A stretch of 64,000 bases of DNA from Pigmentiphaga aceris (GCF_008119665.1 NZ_CP043046.1:3782001-3846000), one strand, 5' to 3'. Shown: positions 26,671-36,158, counted from the first letter of the stretch. Notes: a model not told the origin generated them from the sequence alone. Program-made: numbers and translations.

Positions 26671-28042
26671 GGCCGTCGTGGTGCTTGAGCACGAGTGTGC
26701 CATCGCGCTCAGCCCCCAGGCCATCGACCAGGGACTGCAGGCCGGCATGCGTCGCAACAGCCTGTCGGCACTGGCTCCCGATGTGCTCATGATCGAGCGC
26801 CAGCCCTTGCGCGAAACCGATACGCGTGACGGCACCGCCCTGGCCTTGCTGCAATACACGCCCGAACTGGCCCATGCCGACGAAGACAGCCTGCTGCTGG
26901 ACGTGGCGGCCAGCCTGCGCCTGTTCGGCGGGCCGCGTAACCTGTGCAGGCGTATCCGCAGCACCGTTGCCGCGCTTGGCCTGCATGCGCAACTGGGCAT
27001 GGCCCCCACCGCCACCGGTGCCTGGCTGATGGCACGACGCGGCCGACGTGTGCTGCGCATGGCCCCCCTGGTGCGCCACCTGAACACCATGCCGTGCACC
27101 TGGCTCCCTGCTGCACGCCCCCATCGAGACTGGTTCGACGGCTTGGGCTGTCGCACCCTGGGGGCGGTGCGTGCCCTGCCCCGCGCCGGCTTGCAACGCC
27201 GCTGCGGCAAACCGCTGATACAGGCCCTGGATGCCGCCCACGGAGATACACCCGAACTGTTCGAATGGGTGATTGCACCTGCATCATTCAGCCGACGTAT
27301 TGAATTGATCGCGCGCATCGATCACGCAGAAGCGGCCTTGTTTGTTGCCCGTCACTTGGTTGAGCAACTGTGCGGCTGGCTGGCGGTTCAGCAACGGGCC
27401 GTGTCGCAAATCACCCTGGTGCTGGAACACGAACGTGGTCGCCACGCCATTGCCCCTACCCGGGTCGATATCGCGCTGGCCGAACCCGCCTGGCAGCCCG
27501 AGCACCTGGTGCGCTTGCTGCGTGAACGCCTGGGGCGACTGGAACTGCTTGCGCCGGTCATTCAGATCGGCCTGGAGGCCCCGGATTCCGTCCCCTTTGC
27601 GCCGCCCAGCGATTCCTTGTTTCCTGAGCCGGGCGGCACCCCGGCCGACCGTCGTCGTCTGGTCGAATTGCTGACCGCCAGACTGGGACCGGAACAGGTG
27701 CTGCAAGTCGCCGCGCGCGCCGACCACCGACCCGAAGTTGCCAATCATTGGGCCCCCATCAACCACCGCCCTGCCAAGCTGCCCGATGCGCCCGTTGCCG
27801 ACCGGCCCTTCTGGCTGCTCGACACCCCGATTGCGCTGGTGATGCGTGATAACCGACCGTTGTACGGTACGCCCTTGCACAAAGTGCGTGGCCCCGAACG
27901 CATTGAAAGCGGCTGGTGGGATCAGCTTGCGATTCGGGATTATTTTGTCTATGAGGACGAGCACGCCACGCGCTACTGGCTGTACCAGGACCGCAACCCG
28001 GGGGCCGATATCAAGTGGTTCCTGCACGGGATATTCGGGTGA
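26600..28042 (+). CDS. imuB: Y-family polymerase-like protein ImuB
   Basis: ImuB is a catalytically inactive Y-family polymerase that brings DnaE2 and ImuA to the beta clamp. The chosen ATG at 26600 starts MHLWICVHLSRLSLDVL, the usual ImuB start, and gives 480 residues. An ATG at 26591 adds three. Palm and finger regions (DEDSLLLDVAASLRLFGG near 95) and a little-finger region are followed by a C-terminal part ending VYEDEHATRYWLYQDRNPG. The acidic triad of active Y polymerases is not seen, as expected for ImuB. Its stop overlaps the dnaE2 region. Confidence 0.94.
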   Translation: MHLWICVHLSRLSLDVLHTSWPTEAVVVLEHECAIALSPQAIDQGLQAGMRRNSLSALAPDVLMIERQPLRETDTRDGTALALLQYTPELAHADEDSLLLDVAASLRLFGGPRNLCRRIRSTVAALGLHAQLGMAPTATGAWLMARRGRRVLRMAPLVRHLNTMPCTWLPAARPHRDWFDGLGCRTLGAVRALPRAGLQRRCGKPLIQALDAAHGDTPELFEWVIAPASFSRRIELIARIDHAEAALFVARHLVEQLCGWLAVQQRAVSQITLVLEHERGRHAIAPTRVDIALAEPAWQPEHLVRLLRERLGRLELLAPVIQIGLEAPDSVPFAPPSDSLFPEPGGTPADRRRLVELLTARLGPEQVLQVAARADHRPEVANHWAPINHRPAKLPDAPVADRPFWLLDTPIALVMRDNRPLYGTPLHKVRGPERIESGWWDQLAIRDYFVYEDEHATRYWLYQDRNPGADIKWFLHGIFG

Positions 28043-28047
28043 GTTTC

Positions 28048-31000
28048 ATGGGTGATGTCGTACAGGCTGATGTCGTACAGGGTGATGTGTTGCCGGGAGA
28101 TGCGCGAAGGTCGGAGATTTCCGAGGCATACGCGCAAGCCAGCCGACAGATCGGTGGCGCTGATCCCAGTGCCCAAGCCAAGTCGTCACCCGCAGAACGG
28201 ACAGCAAGTGCCAACGCGATCCATTTGTCCCCTGGCGTGCCCGGCCCGCCTACATCAACGGCAACGGGTCAGCCACCCAACGGACGCGACGAGCTGCCCG
28301 CCTACGCTGAACTTCACTGCCTCAGCAACTCAAGCTTTCTACGCGGGGCATCGTGGCCGGAAGAATTGGTGCAGCAAGCAAAGGAACTCAGTTATTCAGC
28401 GATTGCAATCACTGACGAGTGCTCGCTGGCTGGTGCGCCGCGCGCCCATTTCGAGGCCAAAAAACTAAACTTGACGTTGGTGATTGGCGCGTCATTTCGA
28501 CTCGCTGGTGACGATGCGCCCACCTTGGTGGCATTGGCAAAAAATCGGGAGGGCTACGGCAATCTCAGCGAGATGATCACCCTTGGCCGCACGCGCGCAG
28601 AAAAAGGCAGCTACCTGATCACCCACGAGGATTTTGCCCGTCCTGCCCAGCCCAATGACCATCTGCGCGGCCTGCCGGACTGCTTCATCATCCTCGCCGC
28701 CGAGCATGGTGTCAGTGACGCGGTACTGGATGCACAGACGGCCTGGGCTTGTCAGGTATTTGGCGACCGGCTGCGAATGGGTTTGACCTTGCATCGCCGT
28801 GCCGATGACGACCGCCACCAGACTGTTGTGCAAACCGTGGCAGACAGACATGGCGTGCCCGTCGTGGCTACGGGGCGAGTGGTAATGCACACGCGAGCAC
28901 GCCAGACACTGCATGACACCATGACCGCCATTCGCCTGAGCCAGCCGGTCGCACAATGCGGCTATTCGCTGGCACCGAACGGCCAGGCGCACTTGCGGCA
29001 ACGGGTGGACCTTGCCCAGCTCTATCCGCTTGAGGCAATGGCCGAGACCCAGCGTATTACAGAGAACTGCCTCTTCAGACTGAGCGAACTGGAATACGAG
29101 TATCCCGACGAAGTCGTCCCTGAAGGAACCACGCCGGCCAGTTTCCTGCGCAGCGAAACCTACATCGGTGCAGCAAAGCGTTTTCCAACGGGCATCCCCG
29201 AAGAAGTCATCGCGCAGATCGAAAAAGAACTCGCGTTGATTGCCGAGAAAAAATACGAGCCCTACTTCCTGACCGTCTACGACATCGTGAAGTTTGCACG
29301 CGATGAAGGCATTCTTTGCCAGGGCCGTGGTTCCGCTGCCAATAGCGCCGTGTGTTATTGCCTGCACATCACTGAAGTAGACCCCAAGCGTGGCAATAAC
29401 CTGTTCGAACGCTTCATCAGCCGCGAGCGCGACGAAGCGCCAGACATTGATGTCGACTTCGAGCACCAGCGCCGCGAGGAAGTCATTCAGTACATCTACC
29501 GCAAATACGGGCGGCTACGCGCTGCGCTGACTGCGGTGGTGATCAGCTACCGGCCTCGCAGTGTGCTGCGAGACACAGGCCGCGCATTGGGCATTGATGC
29601 GGGCATCATTGATGCAGTCGCCAAGTCGCATCACTACTGGGACGGGCGTGCAGGCTTTGGCGAACGGCTGGCATCCTGTGGCTTGGACCCAAATTCCAGC
29701 GTCGCACAGCAATGGGTGATCCTCGCAGAAAGATTGGCAAGCTTCCCGCGCCACCTGTCCCAGCATCCAGGCGGTTTTGTGATCTCGCGTGGAAAACTCA
29801 GCCGATTGGTGCCCATCGAAAATGCTGCGATGGCCGACCGCAGCGTGGTGCAGTGGGACAAGGATGACATCGAATCCTTGGGCCTGATGAAGGTTGATGT
29901 CCTGGCTCTGGGCATGTTGTCTGTGGTGCGGCGGGCGCTGGAGCTGGTCGCCCTGCGACGGCAAAGGCCATTCATTGCACAAGACATCAAGGATGACGAC
30001 GTCCCCACTTTCGACATGATCTGCAAAGCAGACACCATTGGTGTCTTCCAGATCGAGTCGCGCGCACAGATGAGCATGCTGCCGCGCCTACGCCCACGGG
30101 TGTATTACGACCTGGTGATTCAAGTGGCAATCGTGCGACCTGGACCCATTCAGGGTGGCATGGTGCATCCGTATCTGAAGCGTCGGCAGAAACTCGAGGA
30201 AGTGACCTATCCAGGCGCATTGAAACCGGCATTGGAGCGCACGGAAGGCGTGCCGATTTTCCAGGAGCAAGTCATGCAGATCGCCATGATCGCGGCTGAC
30301 TTCACCCCTGGCGAAGCAGACCAGCTGCGACGCTCGATGGCAGCCTGGAAGCGCAAGGGTGGCTTGCAGCACTACTACGACAAGATCACAAAAGGCATGG
30401 CCAGGAACGGTTATGAGCCTGCCTTTGCCGAACAGATTTTTGCGCAGATCCAAGGCTTCGGCGAATACGGTTTTCCTGAAAGCCATGCAGCAGGATTTGC
30501 CCTGATCGCCTATCAAAGTGCCTGGCTCAAGTGCCACGAGCCCGAAGCGTTTCTGGCGGCACTGCTCAACAGCCAGCCGATGGGGTTTTATTCGCCATCG
30601 ACCCTGGTTCAGGATGCACAACGCCATGGCGTTGTCGTCCGCCCGGTAGACGTGATGACCAGTGACTGGGACGCGACGCTTGAGGAAGTGGCATCGGGCA
30701 AGCGCTTGGTTGCAGTGAACCAAAACGATGATCCGCAGCCACCCTTGCCACATTCTTTTGTAGCGGTTTCGGCAATCCAAGCGGCCAGCCAAGCAGATGA
30801 ATGCGCCGATGATGAGGCGGACCGCTCTGTCAGTCCCTGGACCCATGATGCGCGTTGGTCTGCTGAACAGGCTCACTTGCAGGATTACGAATCCATGCAC
30901 GGAACGACATGCACGCCAGCCACCGCCGCACAGCAAGATGCATCAGAGGAGTCTCCTCGCCCCGCCGTCCGCCTCGGCATGAGCCTGATCAAAGGCATGG

Positions 31001-31668
31001 ACCGGGCCGCCGCCACGCGTATCGCCGAAGCCCGTGCTGTCCGCCCATTTACCGACATGAACGACCTTGCGCTGCGAGCCGACCTGAACCGTGCGCAGTT
31101 GCAAGCCTTGGGCGACGCCAATGCGCTGTATCAGTTTGCCGGCCATCGCCGCCAGGCCCTGTGGCAAGCCGTGGCAAGTGCCCCCGATCGCGGGCTGCTG
31201 CGCCATGCCGGCATCGAAGAAACCGAGCAACCCGTGCTGGCCGCCCCGACCGAGGGAGAAAACCTGGTCAGCGACTATCGCTCACTTGCGCTCACGCTGG
31301 GCCGCCACCCGCTTGCCCTGCTGCGTGGCAAGCTGTCTGCCATGCGTTTTGCCAGTGCCGCACAACTGCAGGACTATCCCAGCGGCAGGCTGGCCCGCGC
31401 CTGCGGCATCGTGACGGTGCGGCAGCGCCCCGGCACATCCAAAGGCACGATATTCGTGACGCTTGAAGATGAAACCGGTGTGGTCAACGTCATCGTCTGG
31501 CCACGTGTGGTCGAACGGCAACGCCAGGCTTTGCTGGGCTCTCAACTGATGGGTGTCTACGGCACTTGGCAAAATGAAAACAAAGTTCGTCACCTGGTGG
31601 CCGGCAGGCTGGTGAATCTGTCGCCCATGCTGGGTGAACTGGGTACCCGAAGCCGCAACTTCCATTAG
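28048..31668 (+). CDS. dnaE2: Error-prone DNA polymerase DnaE2
   Basis: DnaE2 is the C-family polymerase that performs mutagenic bypass with ImuA and ImuB. The ATG at 28048 gives 1206 residues; a GTG at 28039 overlaps the imuB stop and is also possible. The PHP domain begins YAELHCLSNSSFLRGASWPE near 90, the polymerase Asp motif APDIDVDFEHQRREEV lies near 470, and an OB domain near 1120 reads GIVTVRQRPGTSKGTIFVTL. About 70 extra N-terminal residues and a 70-residue acidic, low-complexity insert near 900-970 lengthen it beyond the usual 1030-1100. The N-terminus includes a 15-base tandem repeat. The mutasome is LexA-controlled. Confidence 0.95.
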   Translation: MGDVVQADVVQGDVLPGDARRSEISEAYAQASRQIGGADPSAQAKSSPAERTASANAIHLSPGVPGPPTSTATGQPPNGRDELPAYAELHCLSNSSFLRGASWPEELVQQAKELSYSAIAITDECSLAGAPRAHFEAKKLNLTLVIGASFRLAGDDAPTLVALAKNREGYGNLSEMITLGRTRAEKGSYLITHEDFARPAQPNDHLRGLPDCFIILAAEHGVSDAVLDAQTAWACQVFGDRLRMGLTLHRRADDDRHQTVVQTVADRHGVPVVATGRVVMHTRARQTLHDTMTAIRLSQPVAQCGYSLAPNGQAHLRQRVDLAQLYPLEAMAETQRITENCLFRLSELEYEYPDEVVPEGTTPASFLRSETYIGAAKRFPTGIPEEVIAQIEKELALIAEKKYEPYFLTVYDIVKFARDEGILCQGRGSAANSAVCYCLHITEVDPKRGNNLFERFISRERDEAPDIDVDFEHQRREEVIQYIYRKYGRLRAALTAVVISYRPRSVLRDTGRALGIDAGIIDAVAKSHHYWDGRAGFGERLASCGLDPNSSVAQQWVILAERLASFPRHLSQHPGGFVISRGKLSRLVPIENAAMADRSVVQWDKDDIESLGLMKVDVLALGMLSVVRRALELVALRRQRPFIAQDIKDDDVPTFDMICKADTIGVFQIESRAQMSMLPRLRPRVYYDLVIQVAIVRPGPIQGGMVHPYLKRRQKLEEVTYPGALKPALERTEGVPIFQEQVMQIAMIAADFTPGEADQLRRSMAAWKRKGGLQHYYDKITKGMARNGYEPAFAEQIFAQIQGFGEYGFPESHAAGFALIAYQSAWLKCHEPEAFLAALLNSQPMGFYSPSTLVQDAQRHGVVVRPVDVMTSDWDATLEEVASGKRLVAVNQNDDPQPPLPHSFVAVSAIQAASQADECADDEADRSVSPWTHDARWSAEQAHLQDYESMHGTTCTPATAAQQDASEESPRPAVRLGMSLIKGMDRAAATRIAEARAVRPFTDMNDLALRADLNRAQLQALGDANALYQFAGHRRQALWQAVASAPDRGLLRHAGIEETEQPVLAAPTEGENLVSDYRSLALTLGRHPLALLRGKLSAMRFASAAQLQDYPSGRLARACGIVTVRQRPGTSKGTIFVTLEDETGVVNVIVWPRVVERQRQALLGSQLMGVYGTWQNENKVRHLVAGRLVNLSPMLGELGTRSRNFH
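28054..28098 (+). repeat. 15-bp tandem repeat at the dnaE2 5' end
   Basis: Two copies of a 15-base unit (GATGTCGTACAGGCT and GATGTCGTACAGGGT) plus a degenerate third encode the repeated residues GDVVQADVVQGDVLPGD. The unit keeps the frame. Confidence 0.75.
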
Positions 31669-31742
31669 AAAACCTGGCTTGCCACCCAGGCGGGCACGAA
31701 TGCTGCTGCCGGGCTGGCGTCATATTTTTGAAGGCTCAAGCC

Positions 31743-31967
31743 ATGGTCACTATCTACATCGACCGTGCCGAAACAGACGAATCGATTGCTCGGGTACGCG
31801 CCGAAATTGGCCCTCAGGCCGAGTATCATTTGGGCTGGAAGCTGGGTGATGTCGACGTGCAACGTGACGACCACACCTGGGTTGACGGCGATGACACGGC
31901 AGACCGGGCAGCGTTGCTGGCACTTGTGCAGAAGCTGCTCTCAGATCCCGTTTCCACCCCGCCCTGA
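31743..31967 (+). CDS. Small conserved-looking unknown protein
   Basis: The 74-residue soluble acidic protein is MVTIYIDRAETDESIARVRAE followed by a His/Trp/Asp-rich middle (GWKLGDVDVQRDDHTW). I do not recognise a family. The ATG at 31743 has GAAGG about eight bases upstream. The codon pattern is like that of neighbouring genes. It starts 75 bases after dnaE2 and precedes two other small genes in the same direction, which could form one transcript. Confidence 0.55.
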   Translation: MVTIYIDRAETDESIARVRAEIGPQAEYHLGWKLGDVDVQRDDHTWVDGDDTADRAALLALVQKLLSDPVSTPP

Positions 31968-32047
31968 TTGCGCGAGCGTTGACTTGTGCGAGCTTCTGAC
32001 CGGGCACCTGCCCGCTGCCTTACCACTACCCGATATCAGGAAGGACG

Positions 32048-32260
32048 ATGCCTGAACACACTCTTCTTGCCCAACTCGACGTCGGCAGCCCCGCGTGGGA
32101 GGCCCGGCGCAAACTCGAGCGTGCGCTGGACGAGCACCGCCGCAAGATCGATGAATACCACCACTTCAACGCTACGGTGTCGCTTGGCATGACGCTCGCG
32201 GTGGCAGTCGGGGTCGGCTTGTTCGCCGCCTGGGCCATCCGCAAGCAACGCAGCCCCTGA
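32048..32260 (+). CDS. Small single-pass membrane protein, unknown
   Basis: The 70-residue protein has a charged coiled-coil-like start (AWEARRKLERALDEHRRKID, residues 16-35) and one C-terminal membrane helix at about 45-62 (VSLGMTLAVAVGVGLFAAWA), then a short positive tail. AGGAAGG stands four bases before the ATG. No family is recognised. It is the second of three small genes between dnaE2 and the 32.7 kb terminator. Confidence 0.6.
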   Translation: MPEHTLLAQLDVGSPAWEARRKLERALDEHRRKIDEYHHFNATVSLGMTLAVAVGVGLFAAWAIRKQRSP

Positions 32261-32306
32261 ATTCGACGGCGTTCACGCCGACGGCACCCAACGGAGACCA
32301 CACCTT

Positions 32307-32624
32307 ATGCGCCTACGGGATCCCGCACTGGAGTTTCTTGCCAGCCTGCCGCAGTTCCACCTGTCCAAACATGGCGATTACGTCATCCATCTTGGCTCTG
32401 GCACGGTAGTTCGCCGGGTCGTCAATCCGGTCGATGGACCTCAGCTCAATCTGCGTTGGCCGGGACAATCTGCCGACGTGCAAGTTGAAGTACCCGTCGA
32501 TACCTATGTGCGTTATCAGCAATACGAAGCCGAACGCCTGGGCCATCCCACTGGCGAGAACCCCAGCCTGCTGGAAGGCTTGCTGCGAGAACTGGGGATC
32601 GTAGACCCACCTGCCCGCCAATAA
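32307..32624 (+). CDS. Unknown 105-residue protein
   Basis: This is a soluble protein of 105 residues with no signal peptide or membrane helix. The middle is rich in beta-type residues (YVIHLGSGTVVRRVVNPVDG) and the end is acidic-hydrophobic (SLLEGLLRELGIVDPP). CGGAG lies about ten bases before the ATG. No family is recognised. It closes the three-gene group and is followed by a bidirectional terminator. Confidence 0.6.
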   Translation: MRLRDPALEFLASLPQFHLSKHGDYVIHLGSGTVVRRVVNPVDGPQLNLRWPGQSADVQVEVPVDTYVRYQQYEAERLGHPTGENPSLLEGLLRELGIVDPPARQ

Positions 32625-32691
32625 TCGCCATCACGACCGTCCGCACGGGAACCGCTGAACAGCGATCACCGTGTAGCACGCGTCCTGACAT

Positions 32692-32731
32692 AAAAAAACA
32701 GGCGACCAGTCATGAACTGGCCGCCTGTTTT
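32692..32731. terminator. Bidirectional terminator
   Basis: Arms AAACAGGCGACCAGT and ACTGGCCGCCTGTTT pair except for one base, with A-rich and T-rich flanks on the two sides. It serves the small genes on + and the stress-type gene on the minus strand. Confidence 0.85.
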
Positions 32732-32769
32732 CACGAATGCCCGCCCGTTTACAGGCAGGCACTGCGCGA

Positions 32770-33297
32770 TCAGTAGTACACGTGCTCGCCGCGGTTCTTC
32801 TTCCAGTCTTGTTCCAGCAGCGCGGCATCTTCAGCGTTGCGCGGACGCACGCCCATCAGAATGCCGCCGTTCTTGATACCTTCTTCGTAGCCCTTGACGC
32901 GCTCTTCCGGCATGTTCCAGCCAATCAGCGCACCCACGATACCGCCCGTTGCAGCACCTGCACCGGCACCAGCCAGCGCAGCGGCGATCGGACCGGCAAC
33001 CACGATACCCAGGCCCGGAACCACCAGCGAGGTGCCCACCGCGGCAATCGCAGCAGCAACCGCGCCGATCGTGCCGCCGATGGCACCACCAACGCCTGCG
33101 CCCTCAGCGGCCTTGTTGCCCAGTTCGGTCGTGACACCATTACCGAAGTGACGCTCACGCGACTCGTCGGACAGCACCAGGTTCACATCATCCTTGCCAT
33201 AACCACGGCTCGCAGCCGATTGATAGGCGAGCTCGGCCGACTCACGGTCGTTGAACAGGCCGGTAACGTAGCGATCTTCAGTGGTGGTCGTGACCAT
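32770..33297 (-). CDS. Stress-type protein with Gly/Ala-rich central segment
   Basis: The 175-residue protein resembles the general stress 17M-like/YflT group. Its N-terminal region, VTGLFNDRESAELAYQSAAS, is typical of domains that follow a 'delta-residue' stress pattern. A 70-residue Gly/Ala-rich hydrophobic centre (about 60-130) suggests a glycine-zipper-like membrane segment, and the C-terminal part is soluble (MPEERVKGYEEGIKNGGILM). The function is not known. Transcribed alone on the minus strand, it shares the 32.7 kb terminator and is divergent from the oxidoreductase gene. Confidence 0.65.
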   Translation of the reverse strand: MVTTTTEDRYVTGLFNDRESAELAYQSAASRGYGKDDVNLVLSDESRERHFGNGVTTELGNKAAEGAGVGGAIGGTIGAVAAAIAAVGTSLVVPGLGIVVAGPIAAALAGAGAGAATGGIVGALIGWNMPEERVKGYEEGIKNGGILMGVRPRNAEDAALLEQDWKKNRGEHVYY

Positions 33298-33542
33298 ATG
33301 ACTCTCCTTGTGGGTTCTGTTTACCGGGTCTATTCCGGGTAGAACCTCGCTACAGCAAAGCCTGTACCTGCTTGTCGGTCATCGGATCAGGGTGTAGTTC
33401 TCGGTCGATTAAAAGCGTGAAAAGCCATGTGCCACCTGATTGATTCAGGCCGCCGTCACGGTTGCGAAGGAATGCAATTTGCTTGGTTTGCCGCATGACT
33501 TGCGATGATTTCGCAGGACTAATTTACGGAGGTATACCCAAT

Positions 33543-34406
33543 ATGGCAGCGCAATCCGACCAGACGCTTCCCCCTCAACACCAACCCCGCCAACCCGGCA
33601 TCGAATCCCAGATGGAGCCGCGTCCGGACATTATCCGCGCGGGGTATCAAGGCTCAGACAAGCTCAAAGGCAAGGTTGCCATCATCACAGGCGGCGACAG
33701 CGGCATTGGCCGTGCCGTTGCTGTGGCGTTTGCCCACGAAGGTGCCGACATACTGATCGCGTATCTGGATGAACACGATGACGCGCGAGAAACACGCAAG
33801 CTCGTGGAAGCCACCGGCCGCAAGTGTGAACTGATTGCCGGCGACATCGGCGACAACGACTTTCCCAGACAGGTTGTGTCCAAGGCCTTGGACAGCTTTG
33901 CGCGTGTCGACATCTTGGTGAATAACGCGGCAGAACAGCACGTTCAGCAGCAGCTTGAAGACGTCAGCAGTGAACAATTGGAACGCACGTTCCGCACGAA
34001 CTTCTTCGGCATGTTCAATCTGACGCGTGAAACGCTGCCCCACTTAGCCCAAGGTTCCGCCATCATCAACACGACATCGGTCACGGCGTATCGTGGCAGC
34101 CCGCATCTTGTCGACTATGCGTCAACCAAGGGTGCCATCGTGGCATTCACGCGATCGTTGGCGGGTCAGTTGGCTGAACGTGGGATTCGTGTGAATGCCG
34201 TGGCTCCCGGCCCGATCTGGACACCGTTAATTCCCGCTACGTTCAGCGCTGAAGAAGTGGCGGAATTCGGGTCAAGCGTCCCGCTGAAACGCCCGGGCCA
34301 ACCAGATGAAGTTGCTCCCTGCTATGTCTATCTTGCCTCGCAAGATGCAAGCTACATGACGGGCCAGGTGATGCACCCGAACGGGGGCGAAATCATCAAC
34401 GGGTGA
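33543..34406 (+). CDS. SDR-family oxidoreductase (stress-type, YghA/YhdF-like)
   Basis: This is a short-chain dehydrogenase of 287 residues from the ATG at 33543, preceded by GGAGG about ten bases away. An N-terminal extension of about 40 residues ([20 protein letters not shown]) is shared with the YghA/general-stress group. It is followed by the NAD(P) motif [13 protein letters not shown] near 47, NNAAEQH near 125, and the catalytic Ser/Tyr/Lys ([18 protein letters not shown]) near 180-200. Substrate is not determined by sequence. The frame extends upstream to 33462 but that part looks non-coding. Confidence 0.88.
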   Translation: MAAQSDQTLPPQHQPRQPGIESQMEPRPDIIRAGYQGSDKLKGKVAIITGGDSGIGRAVAVAFAHEGADILIAYLDEHDDARETRKLVEATGRKCELIAGDIGDNDFPRQVVSKALDSFARVDILVNNAAEQHVQQQLEDVSSEQLERTFRTNFFGMFNLTRETLPHLAQGSAIINTTSVTAYRGSPHLVDYASTKGAIVAFTRSLAGQLAERGIRVNAVAPGPIWTPLIPATFSAEEVAEFGSSVPLKRPGQPDEVAPCYVYLASQDASYMTGQVMHPNGGEIING

Positions 34407-34435
34407 ATCGTAGGCTACCGCCCTACAATCGGCAG

Positions 34436-34753
34436 ATGCGTACCTTTCTGCTCTACGCCGCCACCGCGCTGGCGGAAATTCTGGGTTGTTACCTGTTCTA
34501 TGTCATGTTGCGCGAGGGGCGCAGCGCCTGGCTGGCTGCGCCGGCAATATTCAGTTTGCTGCTGTTCGCGTGGTTGCTGACATTGCACCCCGCAGCATCG
34601 GGCCGTGTCTACGCGGCCTATGGTGGTGTTTATGTCGTGGCAGCGCTGATCTGGCTGTGGGCAGTAGATGGCATTCGGCCAAATGGCTGGGACGTGGCGG
34701 GTGGTGCACTTTGCCTGGCCGGCATGGCGATAATTGCGCTGCAACCGCGCTGA
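34436..34753 (+). CDS. ynfA: YnfA/UPF0060 family inner-membrane protein
   Basis: This is a four-helix small membrane protein of 105 residues, related in fold to small multidrug resistance transporters. The family pattern is present: [60 protein letters not shown] and a final [17 protein letters not shown]. The ATG at 34436 is 27 bases past the oxidoreductase stop, so they may be co-transcribed. Any transport role is inference. Confidence 0.9.
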   Translation: MRTFLLYAATALAEILGCYLFYVMLREGRSAWLAAPAIFSLLLFAWLLTLHPAASGRVYAAYGGVYVVAALIWLWAVDGIRPNGWDVAGGALCLAGMAIIALQPR

Positions 34754-34902
34754 AGATTGGTGTGGACCGGTCAATCGCCAGATTTGTCTATCCAGCGCAT
34801 TGGCGAAACGTGTTGATCCGATTCAGCAGCCAGCGTCAACATCAAAGCCCAATTCGACACACTGGCCTGACGCCAGGCGGCTGAAAAAAGCGACTGAAAA
34901 AC

Positions 34903-34932
34903 AAAAAGGCCAGCTCGAAAGCTGGCCTTTTT
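34903..34932 (+). terminator. Rho-independent terminator after ynfA
   Basis: AAAAAGGCCAGCT pairs perfectly with AGCTGGCCTTTTT around a CGAA tetraloop. Confidence 0.9.
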
Positions 34933-34988
34933 GTTATGTGGCAGTTAATCATCGCTGATTAACCCGCCCACCTATCCTGCACTCCGAC

Positions 34989-35062
34989 TATTTCCAGTGT
35001 TGGAAGCACTAATGCTTTAAACATTGGCTTGGACAATTTCTTGGACCAAACACCTGGAAATA
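34989..35062. repeat. Inverted repeat downstream of tRNA-Thr
   Basis: TATTTCCAGTGTT (34989-35001) and AACACCTGGAAATA (35049-35062) are complementary apart from one extra base, with 47 bases between. It begins 15 bases past the tRNA 3' end on the minus strand. It may be the end of the tRNA transcript. Confidence 0.5.
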
Positions 35063-35076
35063 ATCGAACTTTATTC

Positions 35077-35152
35077 TGGTGCCGATGAGAGGAGTCGAAC
35101 CCCCGACCTTCGCATTACGAATGCGCTGCTCTACCAACTGAGCTACATCGGC
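35077..35152 (-). tRNA. tRNA-Thr (anticodon CGT)
   Basis: The 76 bases on the minus strand fold as a full cloverleaf. Acceptor GCCGATG pairs with CATCGGC, followed by A and an encoded CCA. The D arm is GCTC-AGTTGGTA-GAGC, the anticodon loop is TTCGTAA with anticodon CGT, and the T loop is TTCGACT. The layout matches the E. coli tRNA-Thr(CGT) form, including the G27-A43 mismatch. It is transcribed from its own promoter downstream of ispH. Confidence 0.97.
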
Positions 35153-35162
35153 CAAGAAGGAA

Positions 35163-35192
35163 ACTATAGCAAATAAATTCCGATTGCGTCAA
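35163..35192 (-). promoter_or_regulatory. Sigma-70 promoter of tRNA-Thr
   Basis: On the minus strand TTGACG (35192-35187) and TATAGT (35168-35163) are 18 bases apart. Transcription would start about four bases before the mature tRNA 5' end at 35152. Confidence 0.75.
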
Positions 35193-35216
35193 ACGATCGG
35201 CGGGTTTTTTTATCGA

Positions 35217-36158
35217 TTACGCAGTTTTTTTCGACAAACCCTTCGGCAAGGGGAAAGAAACCCCCTCTTCCAGGCCCGGCATGGTGCGAACCGACACCGC
35301 GCCCAGCTCTTTAAGGCGCGCAATTACCGCTTGCACCAATACCTCGGGAGCCGATGCACCGGCAGTCACGCCAACCCGTGTCGTACCTTCCAGCCATGCC
35401 GGCTCAATGGATTCTGCACCATCGATCAGATACGCACGTGCGCCCTTGCGCTCGGCCACTTCGCGCAGGCGATTCGAGTTCGAGCTGTTGGTGCTGCCCA
35501 CCACCAGAACCAGATCACAGTCCGGTGCCATGACCTTCACCGCATCCTGGCGATTCTGCGTGGCATAACAGATGTCGCTTTTCTTGGGTTCCACAATCGC
35601 CGGGAACCGTGCGCGCAATGCATTGGCAACCACGGCAGCATCATCAACCGACAAGGTGGTCTGCGTGACAAAGGCGATCTTCTCCGGGTCACCCACGACC
35701 AAGGCCGCGACATCGTCGACGGTTTCGACCAAGTGCATGCCACCTGTGGCCTGGCCAAGTGTGCCTTCCACTTCGGGGTGGCCCTTGTGGCCGATCATCA
35801 CGATTTCCAGGCCGGCCGCACGCATCTTGGATACTTCGACGTGGACTTTGGTGACCAGGGGGCAGGTTGCATCATAGATATGCAAGCCACGCTCTTCGGC
35901 TTCGGCGCGCACGGCGCGCGAGACGCCATGCGCGGAGAACACCACGGTTGCCCCGGTGGGCGCATCTTCCAGCTCATCGATGAAGACTGCGCCCTTGTTG
36001 CGCAGGTCTTGCACGACATAGCGGTTGTGAACGATTTCGTGGCGTACATATATAGGTGCGCCATAGATTTCGAGCGCACGTTCGACGATGTCGATGGCGC
36101 GGTCTACGCCGGCGCAGAAGCCGCGTGGCTGAGCAAGGACGATCTCGACATCGGCCAT
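35217..36158 (-). CDS. ispH: 4-hydroxy-3-methylbut-2-enyl diphosphate reductase IspH
   Basis: IspH makes IPP and DMAPP in the last step of the MEP isoprenoid pathway, using a 4Fe-4S cluster. The 313-residue product has three cluster Cys: [11 protein letters not shown] near 15, [13 protein letters not shown] near 98 and [11 protein letters not shown] near 200. The family pattern [13 protein letters not shown] follows near 228. The ATG at 36158 overlaps the stop of the FKBP gene by one base (TGATG). In many proteobacteria ispH follows lspA-fkpB; here fkpB-ispH is split from ileS-lspA, which is 10 kb away. Confidence 0.97.
   Translation of the reverse strand: MADVEIVLAQPRGFCAGVDRAIDIVERALEIYGAPIYVRHEIVHNRYVVQDLRNKGAVFIDELEDAPTGATVVFSAHGVSRAVRAEAEERGLHIYDATCPLVTKVHVEVSKMRAAGLEIVMIGHKGHPEVEGTLGQATGGMHLVETVDDVAALVVGDPEKIAFVTQTTLSVDDAAVVANALRARFPAIVEPKKSDICYATQNRQDAVKVMAPDCDLVLVVGSTNSSNSNRLREVAERKGARAYLIDGAESIEPAWLEGTTRVGVTAGASAPEVLVQAVIARLKELGAVSVRTMPGLEEGVSFPLPKGLSKKTA

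Larger units (their letters stand above)
34754..35076. other. Gene-free stretch between ynfA and tRNA-Thr
   Basis: These 323 bases contain the ynfA terminator (34903-34932) and an imperfect inverted repeat at 34989-35062 downstream of the tRNA on the minus strand. I see no coding potential elsewhere in it. Confidence 0.6.
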
